A DNA stretch of 64,000 nt from a beta proteobacterium AAP99. Lineage in GTDB: Bacteria > Pseudomonadota > Gammaproteobacteria > Burkholderiales > Burkholderiaceae_C. The stretch is from NCBI GenBank assembly GCA_001295775.1, contig LJIA01000006.1, positions 1 to 64,000 on the forward strand. The letters run 5' to 3'. The translations under genes and the position numbers were made by a program. Positions within the stretch are counted from its first letter, which is position 1; each line of letters starts with the position of its first letter. The notes beneath the pieces were generated by a model. That model searched no databases. It worked only from the letters and a program-made list of their open reading frames with translations, and was not told the origin of the DNA. Shown here in pieces: positions 49,864 through 58,499 of this stretch.

Positions 49864-51156
49864 TCAGGGCGCGTCGTCCTCCAGCCCCAGCATCTTCTGC
49901 GCCGCTTCACCGGGCAACGCCTCCACGCCCTTGAGCTTGCGCGCCATCTGGCGGGTGCGGGTTTCGGCGTCCTCGATGGTGCTCTGCGCTTCCTGAAGCT
50001 TCTTCTTGGTCTTGGCAAGCACGTCGCCGAACTTGGCGAACTCGCCCTTCACGGCGCCCAGCACTTCCCACACCTCGCTGGCGCGCTTTTCCAGCGCCAG
50101 GGTGCGGAACCCCATCTGCAGGCTGGAGAGCAGCGCGGCCAGGGTCGTGGGCCCGGCAATCGTCACGCGCAGGTTGCGCTGCAGGTCGTCCGCCAGCCCG
50201 GGGCGGCGCACGACCTCGGCGTACAGGCCCTCGGTGGGCAGATACATCACGGCAAATTCGGTGGTGGCGGGTGGGCTGAGGTACTTGGCGATGCGCTTCG
50301 CCTCCTCACGCACGGCGCGCTCCAGCTCCGTACCGGCGGCCTTTACGCCGTCTGAATCAGCCCGCTCGGCGGCGTCCACCAGGCGCTCGTACTGCTCCTT
50401 GGGGAACTTGGCGTCGATCGGCAGCCAGACCGGGTGATCTTCGCGGCCCGGGAACTTGATGGCGAAGTCCACCTTTTCGCCTGTGCCGGCCACCGTCTCC
50501 TGCTGGGCGGTGAACTGGTCCGGTGTGAGCATCTGCTCCAGCAACATGGCGAGCTGCATCTCGCCCCAGGTGCCGCGGGTCTTCACATTGGTCAGCACGC
50601 GCTTGAGATCGCCCACACCCACGGCCAGCTGCTGCATCTCGCCCAGGCCGCGGTGCACGGCCTCCAGCCGGTCGCTCACCAGCTTGAAGCTTTCGCCCAG
50701 ACGCTGCTCCAGGGTGGCCTGGAGTTTTTCGTCCACCGTGGCGCGCATCTGCTCGAGCTTCTTCTCGTTCTCGGCGCTGAGCTCGCGCAGGCGCGCATCC
50801 AGCGTGGCGCGCACCTCGGCCAGGCGCTTCTCATTGCCTTCAGCAAGCTGCTTGAGCTGCTCCTGCAGACTGGCCGTGAGCGTGGCCACGCCCTGCCCCT
50901 GCTGGCTGGCCGCCCCCTGCACCGTCTGCACCACGCCCTGCTGAAAGACACCGAGCTGCGTGGTCAGGTGCGTCTGCAGGCCCTGGCCCTGTTGCGCCAC
51001 GGTCTGGGCCAGTTGCGCCGACAGGTCGCGCTGCGCGTCTTCAGACAGGCGGCTCAGCACCTCCAGCTTGGTGCTCATGCGCGCAAGCAGGAACACCAGC
51101 ACCCCCACGACGATCAAGCCGATGGCCAGCGACACCCAGAACATGGTTTCAGTCAT
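49864..51156 (-). CDS. rmuC: DNA recombination protein RmuC
   Basis: A 430-residue protein with an N-terminal membrane helix (FWVSLAIGLIVVGVLVFLLA), a long coiled coil (about residues 35-190) and the C-terminal RmuC domain (about 200-400: RGTWGEMQLAMLLEQML, VDFAIKFPGRED, LPIDAKFPKEQYERL). The PD-(D/E)XK-like core supports a nuclease role; it limits DNA inversions at short repeats in E. coli. Stand-alone gene. Confidence 0.95.
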   Translation of the reverse strand: MTETMFWVSLAIGLIVVGVLVFLLARMSTKLEVLSRLSEDAQRDLSAQLAQTVAQQGQGLQTHLTTQLGVFQQGVVQTVQGAASQQGQGVATLTASLQEQLKQLAEGNEKRLAEVRATLDARLRELSAENEKKLEQMRATVDEKLQATLEQRLGESFKLVSDRLEAVHRGLGEMQQLAVGVGDLKRVLTNVKTRGTWGEMQLAMLLEQMLTPDQFTAQQETVAGTGEKVDFAIKFPGREDHPVWLPIDAKFPKEQYERLVDAAERADSDGVKAAGTELERAVREEAKRIAKYLSPPATTEFAVMYLPTEGLYAEVVRRPGLADDLQRNLRVTIAGPTTLAALLSSLQMGFRTLALEKRASEVWEVLGAVKGEFAKFGDVLAKTKKKLQEAQSTIEDAETRTRQMARKLKGVEALPGEAAQKMLGLEDDAP

Positions 51157-51275
51157 GGCGCCATTTTGCCGTGTGAACTACAAAGGCTTCTGCGCCCCGC
51201 TCTCCTGCATCGGCTCGTCCGGCGAGTGCATCTGGCCCGGCACCCCTTGGAACCCGCAACCGAAAGGGTTTGACC

Positions 51276-51461
51276 ATGAAATGGCTCATGTTTGCCGTGG
51301 CGCTGTTCGGCCTTCTGATGTTGATCTCCGCCACCTTCCGCGGCTGGAAGTACATGACCCCAGTGCCCGCAGACCGCAAGCGCGGCTATGTGCCCAAGCG
51401 CGAGCTGGAATTCCCCGCCATGGCGCCGGTCCAGGTGCTGGACAACGACCGCGGGCGGTAG
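51276..51461 (+). CDS. Small single-helix membrane protein
   Basis: A 61-residue protein with an N-terminal hydrophobic segment (WLMFAVALFGLLMLISATF) and a basic, Pro-containing tail (PVPADRKRGYVPKRELEFP). The ribosome site GAAAGGG stands 7 bases before the ATG. Unknown function. It precedes the YdeI-like gene by 14 bases. Confidence 0.6.
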   Translation: MKWLMFAVALFGLLMLISATFRGWKYMTPVPADRKRGYVPKRELEFPAMAPVQVLDNDRGR

Positions 51462-51475
51462 CAATCTCGGGCGCC

Positions 51476-52078
51476 ATGCCGCCCGTCCAGCCCGCCGCCG
51501 AAGAGATCCACCCCACCACCCGCAAGGCCCTGCGTGCGTGGCTGCTCAAGCACCACACGCGCGCCAGCGGTCTGTGGCTGGTCTCGTACAAGAAGGCCAC
51601 GGGAAAGCCGCGCATCTACTACGACGAAGTTGTGGAAGAACTGCTCGCCTTCGGCTGGGTGGACAGCAAGCCCAACACGCTGGATGAAGAGCGATCAAAG
51701 CTCTGGATCGCACCGCGCAAGCCCGGCAGCGGCTGGAGCGGCGTGAACAAGCAGCGCATTGAAAAACTGCTGGCCGCCGGCCTGATGCACGAGAGCGGCC
51801 TGGCCAAGATCGAGGCCGCCAAAGCCGACGGTTCATGGACTCGGCTGGATTCCGCCACGGCGCTGGAGCTGCCCGCAGACTTGCTTGCGGCCTTCAAGCC
51901 CTATGCCAATGCGCACAGTCACTTCGACGCCTTCCCGCCCAGCACCCGCCGCGCGATCCTGGAATGGATCAGCCAGGCCAAGACCGAGGCCACTCGCAAC
52001 AAGCGGGTGGAAGAGACGGCGCGGCTGGCGCAGGAGAATGTGCGGGCGAATCAGTGGCGGCAGCCGACGCGCCGCTAG
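51476..52078 (+). CDS. YdeI/OmpD-associated-family protein
   Basis: A 200-residue soluble protein. Family marks are SGLWLVSYKKATGKPRIYYDEVVEELLAFGWVDSKPNTLDEERSKLWIAPRK in outline, then the later YdeI C-terminal region with LPADLLAAF, FPPSTRRAILEWISQAKTEATR and the closing ENVRANQW. Members are annotated as bacteriocin-protection or OmpD-associated, without a settled mechanism. Its stop overlaps the convergent next gene's stop (CTAG). Confidence 0.8.
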   Translation: MPPVQPAAEEIHPTTRKALRAWLLKHHTRASGLWLVSYKKATGKPRIYYDEVVEELLAFGWVDSKPNTLDEERSKLWIAPRKPGSGWSGVNKQRIEKLLAAGLMHESGLAKIEAAKADGSWTRLDSATALELPADLLAAFKPYANAHSHFDAFPPSTRRAILEWISQAKTEATRNKRVEETARLAQENVRANQWRQPTRR

Positions 52079-52521
52079 CCAGACAAGCCAAAGCGCCGTT
52101 CAAGCGCGCTGCTGAGGCGAGCGAGCGCGACGGCGTCGCTGGCGCCGCCCTCGTCCGCCCGAGCGCGCAGCGCGCGGGCGAAAGACCAGATCGGGGCGCC
52201 CTGCGGCAGATCGGGAAGCGCGCGAACCGCGTCGTCGAGATCCGGGTAGACCGCGAGGCGGCCTTCGACAGATTCAAGCAGATCGCGGTCGTCAGACTCG
52301 ATCCCGAGCGCCATGAGCTCGATCATGAGCGCGAGTCGCAGCGCAGGCTCAACACGATCAAGCGCCCAACGGTTGAAGTTCGCAACGGACGCGTTACGTG
52401 AGGAAATGGCACCCAGCAGGTGCTTGATCTCATCCGGAGACGAAAGAGCGTGCTGGGCAGCGATCATGTCGTCTCGCAGCACGTTTTCCCAGGCCCAAAG
52501 CCGAAGCCCGCGATCAGACAT
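52075..52521 (-). CDS. Hypothetical soluble helical protein
   Basis: A 148-residue, mostly helical protein with balanced charge and no signal peptide. Visible runs: IAAQHALSSPDEIKHLL, RLALMIELMALGIESDDRDLLESVEGRL. I recognise no family. It is convergent with the YdeI-like gene (4-base overlap of stops). A 13-bp inverted repeat separates it from the hemoglobin gene upstream. Confidence 0.55.
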   Translation of the reverse strand: MSDRGLRLWAWENVLRDDMIAAQHALSSPDEIKHLLGAISSRNASVANFNRWALDRVEPALRLALMIELMALGIESDDRDLLESVEGRLAVYPDLDDAVRALPDLPQGAPIWSFARALRARADEGGASDAVALARLSSALERRFGLSG

Positions 52522-52566
52522 TCCTCAGCCCACTTCGCGGCTTGCAAGCCGCTCGGATTCGGTAGG

Positions 52567-52596
52567 CAGATGAATGTGCGCAGGCACATTCATCTG
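52567..52596. terminator. Perfect 13-bp inverted repeat (possible terminator)
   Basis: CAGATGAATGTGC/GCACATTCATCTG with a 4-base loop, covering the last codon and stop of the truncated hemoglobin gene. Strong hairpin, but no T-run on either side, so termination is only possible. It could instead guard the 3' end of the mRNA. Confidence 0.5.
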
Positions 52597-52997
52597 TCCG
52601 ACCTCATCCAATCCGCCGTCCCGAAAAACGCCTGCATCAAGCGCTCCTGCAGGGGTTCGGGCAGCGCTTCGTCCTGCATCGCCAGCCCCATGCAGGCCAG
52701 CCACTGGTCGCGCTCGCTCTCGCCGATGGGAAATGGCAGGTGCCGCGCGCGCAGTCTTGGGTGGCCGAAGCGTTCGATGTAGTGATTCGGGCCACCCAGC
52801 CAGCCGCACAGGAACCAGAAGAGCTTGTCGCGTGAACTGTCCAGGGTGTTGGGGTGCAACGCGCGGATGCCGGTGAATTGCGGCTCCAGGTCCATGAGGT
52901 CATAGAACCGGTCCACCAGCGCACGGACCTTGGCCTCGCCGCCGACCAGCTCGAAAGCCGTGAGCTGGGCGGCGGTCTGCTGCGCGCCTTCGCTCAC
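52590..52997 (-). CDS. Group 2 truncated hemoglobin
   Basis: A 135-residue heme protein. The chosen start is the GTG overlapping the permease stop by 4 bases (GTGA). The trHbII pattern is clear: FYDLM (Tyr32) in helix B, LFWFLCGWLGGP, proximal His86 in RLRARHLPFPI and Trp99 in RDQWLACM (helix G). It should bind O2 or NO. Coupling to the ABC permease gene is unusual. Length normal for the group. Confidence 0.9.
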   Translation of the reverse strand: MSEGAQQTAAQLTAFELVGGEAKVRALVDRFYDLMDLEPQFTGIRALHPNTLDSSRDKLFWFLCGWLGGPNHYIERFGHPRLRARHLPFPIGESERDQWLACMGLAMQDEALPEPLQERLMQAFFGTADWMRSDR

Positions 52998-55489
52998 AAG
53001 GCCTCCCGCAGCGTGACCACGGGCGGCGCACTGATGGCGCGGCGCACCGCCCACCAGCCGCCGGCGAGCGTCACGATCACGCCGGCCACGATGGTGCTGG
53101 CCGCCACCAGCGGCGACGGGATGTAGGCAAAGTTGAAGCCGTAGCGGCCGATCAGGAAGGCCAGCACGCTGGCGCCGGTGGCCGCCAGCAGCCCGGCAAT
53201 CGCGCCGATGATGGCGAACTCCCAGCCGTGCGTGGCGCGGATCTGGCCACTGTCACCGCCGAGCGCGCGCATGACGGCCGCCTCGCGCTTGCGCTCGTCG
53301 CGCGTGGCGGTCGTGGCCACAAACAGCACCACCACGCCGGCGGCGAGCGCAAACAGGAAGAGGAACTCCACCGCGCGGATCACCTGGTTGAGCACGCCCT
53401 GCACCTGTGCGATCACATTGCGCGTGTCCACCAGCGTGATATTGGGAAAGAGTTTGACCGCCGCCTGGAACTCACGCGCCTTGGCATCCGGCACGTTGAA
53501 GGAGGCGATGTAGCTTTTGGGCTGGTTGCCGAAGGCCGCGGGCGTGCTCAGGGAGAAGAAGTTGACCTTGAAGCTGTCCCACTGCACGTTGCGGGTGCTG
53601 GTGATCTTCACGGTCACGCGTTCGCCGGCCACATCGAAGGTGAGATCGTCGCCCAGCTTGAGCTTGAGCGTGTCCATGATGCCCGCCTCCATGCTGGTTT
53701 CCATGCTGTCCGGCTTCTGCCAGACGCCGGCGGCCAAGGTGTTGTGCGCGGGCAGCGTGGCCGAGTAGCTGGCGTTGAATTCGCGGTCCACCAGGCGCTT
53801 GGCGCGGTCGTCTTCATAGCTGTCCGGGCCGATGGCCTGGCCATTGCGCTCGATCAGGCGGGCGCGGATCATGGGCTGCAGGTCCGGCGCCGGGAGGCCG
53901 AGGTCAGTCACGAATTTCTTGAAAGCCTCCACCTGATCCGGCTGCACATTGATCACGAAGCGGTTGGGCGCATCCGTGGGCACGGCGCGCTGCCAGGCGG
54001 AGATGAGATCGCCGCGGATCAGCACCAGCAGTGCAATCGCCATCAGGCCGATGGACAGGGCGAGCGTCTGCACCACCACGCCCTGCGGGCGGCGCGCGCA
54101 GGCCGCAAGCGCGCTGCGCAGCGCGAAGCCCGGTGCGGTGGAACGAAAGCGCGACAGCATGAGCGTGGTGCCGCGCACGATCAGCGCGAACACGACACAG
54201 CCCACGGCAAAGCCACCGGCCACGCCCACCGCGAGCTTGGTGTCCCGAACGGACAGCACCAGCAACGTGAACACGCCCGCAGCGGCCAGCACATAGGCCA
54301 GCAGCGTGCCGCGGGCCAGAGGCACCACGTCCTTGCGGATGACGGCCAGCGTGGGCACGTTGCGCAGCTGCATCACGCGCGGCAGCACCACGCCGGCTGT
54401 GAGCACTGCGCCGATGGCCATGCCCACCAGCACCGGCCGCAGGGTGGGCGGCGGCAGTTCCACCCCCACCAGCCCGGCCAGCAGCCAGGCCAGCACCCAG
54501 TGCACGCCCCAGCCCACCGCCGCACCCAACGCACAGGACAAGACGGCGACGACGGCGAACTCGATCGCGAGTGTGCTCATGATCTCGCGCCCGTCCAGAC
54601 CGAGCGCGCGCCGGATGGCGATGCCGTTCTGCTGGCGGTTCACGTACTCACGCGCAGCCAGGAACACCGCCACGCTGGCGATCAGCGCTGCCACCAACGC
54701 GACCAGCGACAGGAAGCGCTGGGCGCGGTCCAGGGTCTGCTGCATTTCCGGGCGGCCCTGCTGCAGGCTCTCCACGCGCTGGCCGCGGTCCAGGCGCCCC
54801 TCCAGCAGGCTCTGCCATTGAGCCACCGCGCGCGGCTGAGCGCCGTTGCCTGCGGCAAAGAGCATGCGCCACTGCACCCGGCTGCCGGGCTGAATGAGTT
54901 CGCTCTTTTCCAGCTCGGCCTTGTTGAACATGACGCGCGGCGCAAAGGCGGCGAACTGGGCGCCGCGGTCCGGCTCCACCAGGATCATGCGGGTGATCGG
55001 CAAGTCCAGATTCCCCAGCTGCAGCCGGTCGCCGAGCTTGAGGTTCAGGCTGTTGAGCAGGCCCTCCTCCACCCAGAGTTCGCCGGGCTTGGGGCCGGTG
55101 CGCACCTCGGACTGCTTGCCTTGCGCATCCTGCACGGTCAGCGCGCCACGCAGGGGGTAGGCATCCGTCACGCTCTTGGCGGCCACCAGCACGGAGTTCT
55201 CGCCGGCCGCGGCCATGCTAGGAAAGCTCACGGTCTCGGCCACATTCAGGCCAAAGGCCTGCGCCTGGGGGATCAGCTCGGCCGGCAGGCGGCGGTCGGC
55301 ACTCAGCACCAGATCGCCCCCGAGCAGCTGTGCGGCGTCGCGCTTCAGGGCGGCCTCGAAGCGGTCCACCAGGAAGCCGACGGAAGACACGGCCGCCACG
55401 GCCAGCGCCAGAGCAATGATGAGCAGGCGGACTTCAGCCAGCCGCCAGTCTTGGGCGAAGGCCTGCAGGCCTCGACGAATCGGAGTCAT
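52994..55489 (-). CDS. Large ABC transporter permease (FtsX-like, YbbP type)
   Basis: An 831-residue inner-membrane protein with two FtsX-like permease units and large extracytoplasmic domains. N-terminal helix LLIIALALAVAAVSSVGFLV, first permease unit about residues 250-400 (VALVAALIASVAVFLAARE), central and second units around 400-500, and C-terminal helices AVEFLFLFALAAGVVVLFVAT, EFAIIGAIAGLLAATGASVLAFLI and ASTIVAGVIVTLAGG. This matches YbbP of E. coli, which works with the ATPase YbbA. No ATPase is adjacent here; downstream is the hemoglobin gene. Confidence 0.88.
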   Translation of the reverse strand: MTPIRRGLQAFAQDWRLAEVRLLIIALALAVAAVSSVGFLVDRFEAALKRDAAQLLGGDLVLSADRRLPAELIPQAQAFGLNVAETVSFPSMAAAGENSVLVAAKSVTDAYPLRGALTVQDAQGKQSEVRTGPKPGELWVEEGLLNSLNLKLGDRLQLGNLDLPITRMILVEPDRGAQFAAFAPRVMFNKAELEKSELIQPGSRVQWRMLFAAGNGAQPRAVAQWQSLLEGRLDRGQRVESLQQGRPEMQQTLDRAQRFLSLVALVAALIASVAVFLAAREYVNRQQNGIAIRRALGLDGREIMSTLAIEFAVVAVLSCALGAAVGWGVHWVLAWLLAGLVGVELPPPTLRPVLVGMAIGAVLTAGVVLPRVMQLRNVPTLAVIRKDVVPLARGTLLAYVLAAAGVFTLLVLSVRDTKLAVGVAGGFAVGCVVFALIVRGTTLMLSRFRSTAPGFALRSALAACARRPQGVVVQTLALSIGLMAIALLVLIRGDLISAWQRAVPTDAPNRFVINVQPDQVEAFKKFVTDLGLPAPDLQPMIRARLIERNGQAIGPDSYEDDRAKRLVDREFNASYSATLPAHNTLAAGVWQKPDSMETSMEAGIMDTLKLKLGDDLTFDVAGERVTVKITSTRNVQWDSFKVNFFSLSTPAAFGNQPKSYIASFNVPDAKAREFQAAVKLFPNITLVDTRNVIAQVQGVLNQVIRAVEFLFLFALAAGVVVLFVATTATRDERKREAAVMRALGGDSGQIRATHGWEFAIIGAIAGLLAATGASVLAFLIGRYGFNFAYIPSPLVAASTIVAGVIVTLAGGWWAVRRAISAPPVVTLREAL

Positions 55490-55557
55490 GGTGAATCAGG
55501 AGGAGTTGTTTTGGTCTGGGCGCAAGTCTAGGGCCGCCGCCTGGCGCCATGCGCCAA

Positions 55558-56178
55558 TCAAGGCCGCTGCGCGGGCGGAGAAAACCCCAACCAACCGCCC
55601 ACTCGCCGCAGAATCGCCCGCACGAAGCGGAACACCTTCGGCACCCACCAGATGCAGAACAGCACGAACAGGAAGAGCAGGCCGAGAAACACCAGCGGGT
55701 ATTGCCAGACCAGCCAGGCGCCGCCCAGGACGGTGACGTCTTCGGCCAGTGAGGCGCCCCAGTTGGAGAAGGGCTCGGGGCTGGTGTTGATGGCGGCGCG
55801 CGTGCCCGCCTTGGCGGCGTGCGTACCGGCAGCCAGGGTGCCGCCCACGATCGCCGCAGCCAGCGCCCAGGCGGGGTCGAGATCCGCGATCGCGGCGTAG
55901 GCCAGAATGGCACCGGCCGGCACGCGGATGAAGGTGTGGATGGCGTCCCAGAGGCTGTCCACCCCCGGCATCTTGTCGGCCATGAACTCCACCACGGCCA
56001 TCACGCCGCTGGCGCCAAGCACGACCGGGTGCGCAAGGATCTGCAGGGCGGGCGGCAGTTGGACCAAGCCGGCAAATTGCAGCAGGCCGGCAATCAGCAG
56101 CGCGGCGTACAGCCGAAACCCGCTGGCCCAGCCCAGGCCAGCCGCCAGCGCGACCGCTTCCGTGATTCCGATGTTCAT
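55558..56178 (-). CDS. DUF4126-family membrane protein
   Basis: A 206-residue inner-membrane protein with about five hydrophobic segments: ALAAGLGWASGFRLYAALLIAGLLQFAGLV in outline, VVLGASGVMAVVEFMADKM, AILAYAAI, ALAAAIVGGTLAAGTHAAKAG and YPLVFLGLLFLFVLFCIWWV. The small-residue-rich helices and the N-T-S-P-E-P-F-S-N run are family marks. Function unknown. Single gene between the permease and the CsgG-like pair. Confidence 0.82.
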   Translation of the reverse strand: MNIGITEAVALAAGLGWASGFRLYAALLIAGLLQFAGLVQLPPALQILAHPVVLGASGVMAVVEFMADKMPGVDSLWDAIHTFIRVPAGAILAYAAIADLDPAWALAAAIVGGTLAAGTHAAKAGTRAAINTSPEPFSNWGASLAEDVTVLGGAWLVWQYPLVFLGLLFLFVLFCIWWVPKVFRFVRAILRRVGGWLGFSPPAQRP

Positions 56179-56520
56179 GCGCGAAGCTTAGGCGGCCCAG
56201 CGCGGGCCGGGGCGGACGAGCATCGTCGCGCCAACGCCACGCCGCCCGCGTGGGCCGGTTGCACATTGAGACACCGCGCTCGCGCCGTCTCGCCCACTCT
56301 GCGCACTTCCAGGCCCCTAGCGAGTGCGCAGTCAGCCCGCTACCGGGAACAGGGCATGATCGATCCGAGCAATCCCCGCGAGTCGCCGTTACGCTTATGG
56401 TGCTCTTCGTCGCGCGTCAGCCACCTCGTGTAAGGGCCGGTGCGAAGGCACCAAGGTCAGAGGCGATCACCACGGGCTCCGTGCGCCCGGCACCGCGCAG
56501 TGATTCAAGGGGGATACACC
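56179..56520. promoter_or_regulatory. Divergent promoter region
   Basis: 342 bases between the divergent DUF4126 and CsgG-like genes. The CsgG-like gene has a purine-rich ribosome site (AAGGGGGA) at the right end. No promoter hexamers were assigned with confidence. Confidence 0.45.
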
Positions 56521-57387
56521 ATGTCAACACGCAATCAACGTCGATTTGCAGCACTGTCCGCGCTCCTGGGCGCGCTGCTGCTCACCGCCTGCCAGGGCAC
56601 CATGCCGCAGATGGGCGCCGGCGGTACCACCGCCACCGGCTCCGCGGGCGGCGCCGATGCGCAAAACGCCAACAAGCAACTGGAAAAATGCGACGAGACC
56701 CTCGGCACCGTGGCGCTGGATGAAGACCAGACCGCGCCCTGGTGGCTGTCTGCACGGGACCGCAAGCTCGGCTCCACCGTGCCGCTGCTGCGCCTGATGA
56801 TCCAGCAAAGCAACTGCTTCGTGATCGTGGAGCGCGGCCGCAGCTTCAACAACCTGGAGCGCGAGCGCAACCTTGCCCGCTCCGGCGAACTGCGCAACAA
56901 CAGCTCCATGCAGCAGGGCCAGATGGTCGCGGCCGACTACATCCTGCAGCCGCAGATCGTGTTCTCCGAAAAGGGTACGGGCGGCATGCGCGGCGGCATC
57001 GGCACAGGCGCGCTCGGCGCTATCACGGCCATCGCGGGCAGTGTGCGCGCCAACGAGGCCACCACCGTGCTGCTGATGATCGACACCCGCTCCAGCGTGC
57101 AACTCATTGCTGCGCAAGGCAGCGCCAAGAACTACGACTTTGCCGGCATGGGCTTCCTGGGCGGCGGCGCGGGCATTGCCGGCCTGGGCGGCTACAGCAA
57201 CACGCCCGAAGGCAAGGTGATCACCGCCGCCTTCATGGACAGCTACAACCAGGTCGTCAAGGCCGCGCGCAACTACCGCGCCCAGACCGTCAAGGGTGGC
57301 CTGGGCACCGGTGGCCGCCTGGGTGTTCAGGGTGGCAGCACCCCGGCCGGCCAGGCGGTGGGCCAGCAGCCGCCGCAGAAGAAGTAA
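56521..57387 (+). CDS. CsgG-like lipoprotein
   Basis: A 288-residue lipoprotein (lipobox LTAC, Cys24). The mature part follows CsgG/curli-production patterns: VPLLRLMIQQSNCFVIVERGR, then ADYILQPQIVFSEK, a strand VLLMIDTRSSVQLIAAQGSAK and a helix GKVITAAFMDSYNQVVKA. In CsgG these parts build an outer-membrane secretion pore. No csgA/B/E/F genes are nearby, so the cargo is unknown. Gly-rich stretches (GGMRGGIGTG, GTGGRLG) are extra. Paralogue downstream at 57609. Confidence 0.75.
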   Translation: MSTRNQRRFAALSALLGALLLTACQGTMPQMGAGGTTATGSAGGADAQNANKQLEKCDETLGTVALDEDQTAPWWLSARDRKLGSTVPLLRLMIQQSNCFVIVERGRSFNNLERERNLARSGELRNNSSMQQGQMVAADYILQPQIVFSEKGTGGMRGGIGTGALGAITAIAGSVRANEATTVLLMIDTRSSVQLIAAQGSAKNYDFAGMGFLGGGAGIAGLGGYSNTPEGKVITAAFMDSYNQVVKAARNYRAQTVKGGLGTGGRLGVQGGSTPAGQAVGQQPPQKK

Positions 57388-57423
57388 GCCTGTTTGCAGG
57401 GCTTGATGGATCAGGCAGGAACG

Positions 57424-57450
57424 CGGCCGGCTCACCCGGCCGTTTTCTTT
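57424..57450 (+). terminator. Intrinsic terminator after CsgG-like gene
   Basis: Seven-bp stem CGGCCGG/CCGGCCG with a 5-base loop, followed by TTTTCTTT. It separates the two CsgG-like genes into two transcription units. Confidence 0.85.
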
Positions 57451-57480
57451 GCAAGCCTGAAATGCTAGATCCAGCATTCA

Positions 57481-57535
57481 TGCGGCTCTCCAGGCCAAAG
57501 TGGCTGAAGAACCGCATGGGACAAGCGGAAGCCCT
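57481..57535 (+). repeat. Dispersed hairpin repeat, copy C
   Basis: TGCGGCTCTCCAGGCCAAAG...CTGAAGAACCGCA followed by ACAAGCGGAAGCC. Arms pair with two C-A mismatches that become G-U pairs in a minus-strand transcript. It lies between the terminator and the second CsgG-like gene. Confidence 0.75.
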
Positions 57536-57608
57536 CTGGGCGACCCCGCATTTCGCGCGACAGCCGGCCAGCAACGTGCCGGCACCGCGCCACCTCCGGA
57601 GGGAAACC

Positions 57609-58499
57609 ATGCAACATCGTCACACATTCGCCCCGTTCAAACGCAGCGCCCTGCCCCTGGCGCTAGTCGCCGCGCTCACCCTGCTCGCCGGCTGCGACCG
57701 CGCCAAGGAAGCCGCCCACAGCGCACAGGAGAAAGCCAGCGCCGCGCTGGACGCCGCCCGCAACGTGGAAACCGGCAAGGGCGGCAGCGTGGTGACCGGC
57801 AGCGCCGGGCCGGACGGTGCCAAGGGCGAGGCCAAGAGCCTGGTCAAGTGTGACGCGCCCATTGCCGTGGTGGCCGTGAGCGAGAACCCGCGCGGCTACG
57901 CCTACGCCACCAGCGGCCGCTACCCCAACCTGCCTGAAAGCCCCGTGCCGCTGATCCGCCTGATGCTGCAGCAAAGCGGCTGCTTTCGCGTGGTGGACCG
58001 CTTCATTGGCCTGAATGCCACCAAGCAGGAGATCGAGCTGCAGAACGAAGGCCTCACGCGCAAGAACAGCACGGTGAACCCCAAGGGCAAGGTCTATGAA
58101 AGCCAGTTCACCATCATCCCCAACCTGGTGTTCAGCGAGAAGAACGCCGGCGCAGCCATTGGCGGCGTGGTGAGCCAGATTCCGGGCGTGGGCCAGTACG
58201 CCGGGGCGCTGTCCGGCGTGAAGTTCGCCGAGGCGCAGATCACCCTGTTCGTGACCGACAACGAAACCACCGAGCAGGTGATCGCCGCCGAAGGCGCCGC
58301 ACGCGCCACCGACATGGGCGTGGGCGGTCTGATCTTCGGCAAGCTTGGCGGCGCCGGCGGCCTGGGCTGGGGCAACACCAACGAAGGCAAGGTCGTGGCC
58401 GCCGCCATGCTGGACGCCGTCAACAAAGTGGCCACGCAGGCGCAGAAGATCGTGGCCAAAGAGCAGCCGCCGGCTAGTGTGCAGGTGAAGAAGGGATGA
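57609..58499 (+). CDS. CsgG-like lipoprotein, paralogue
   Basis: A 296-residue lipoprotein (lipobox LAGC, Cys29), then a helical Ala/Lys/Glu-rich linker (SAQEKASAALDAARN). The rest aligns with the preceding CsgG-like protein: VPLIRLMLQQSGCFRVVDRF, YESQFTIIPNLVFSEKNAG in outline, ITLFVTDNETTEQVIAAEGAA and GKVVAAAMLDAVNKVATQ. The pair probably arose by duplication and may form a mixed or alternative pore. The stop overlaps the next gene's ATG by 4 bases (ATGA). Confidence 0.75.
   Translation: MQHRHTFAPFKRSALPLALVAALTLLAGCDRAKEAAHSAQEKASAALDAARNVETGKGGSVVTGSAGPDGAKGEAKSLVKCDAPIAVVAVSENPRGYAYATSGRYPNLPESPVPLIRLMLQQSGCFRVVDRFIGLNATKQEIELQNEGLTRKNSTVNPKGKVYESQFTIIPNLVFSEKNAGAAIGGVVSQIPGVGQYAGALSGVKFAEAQITLFVTDNETTEQVIAAEGAARATDMGVGGLIFGKLGGAGGLGWGNTNEGKVVAAAMLDAVNKVATQAQKIVAKEQPPASVQVKKG

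Noticed and set aside
53228-55531. 767-codon plus-strand frame
   Set aside because: Fully antisense to the ABC permease, His/Arg/Gln-rich, with no recognisable domain.
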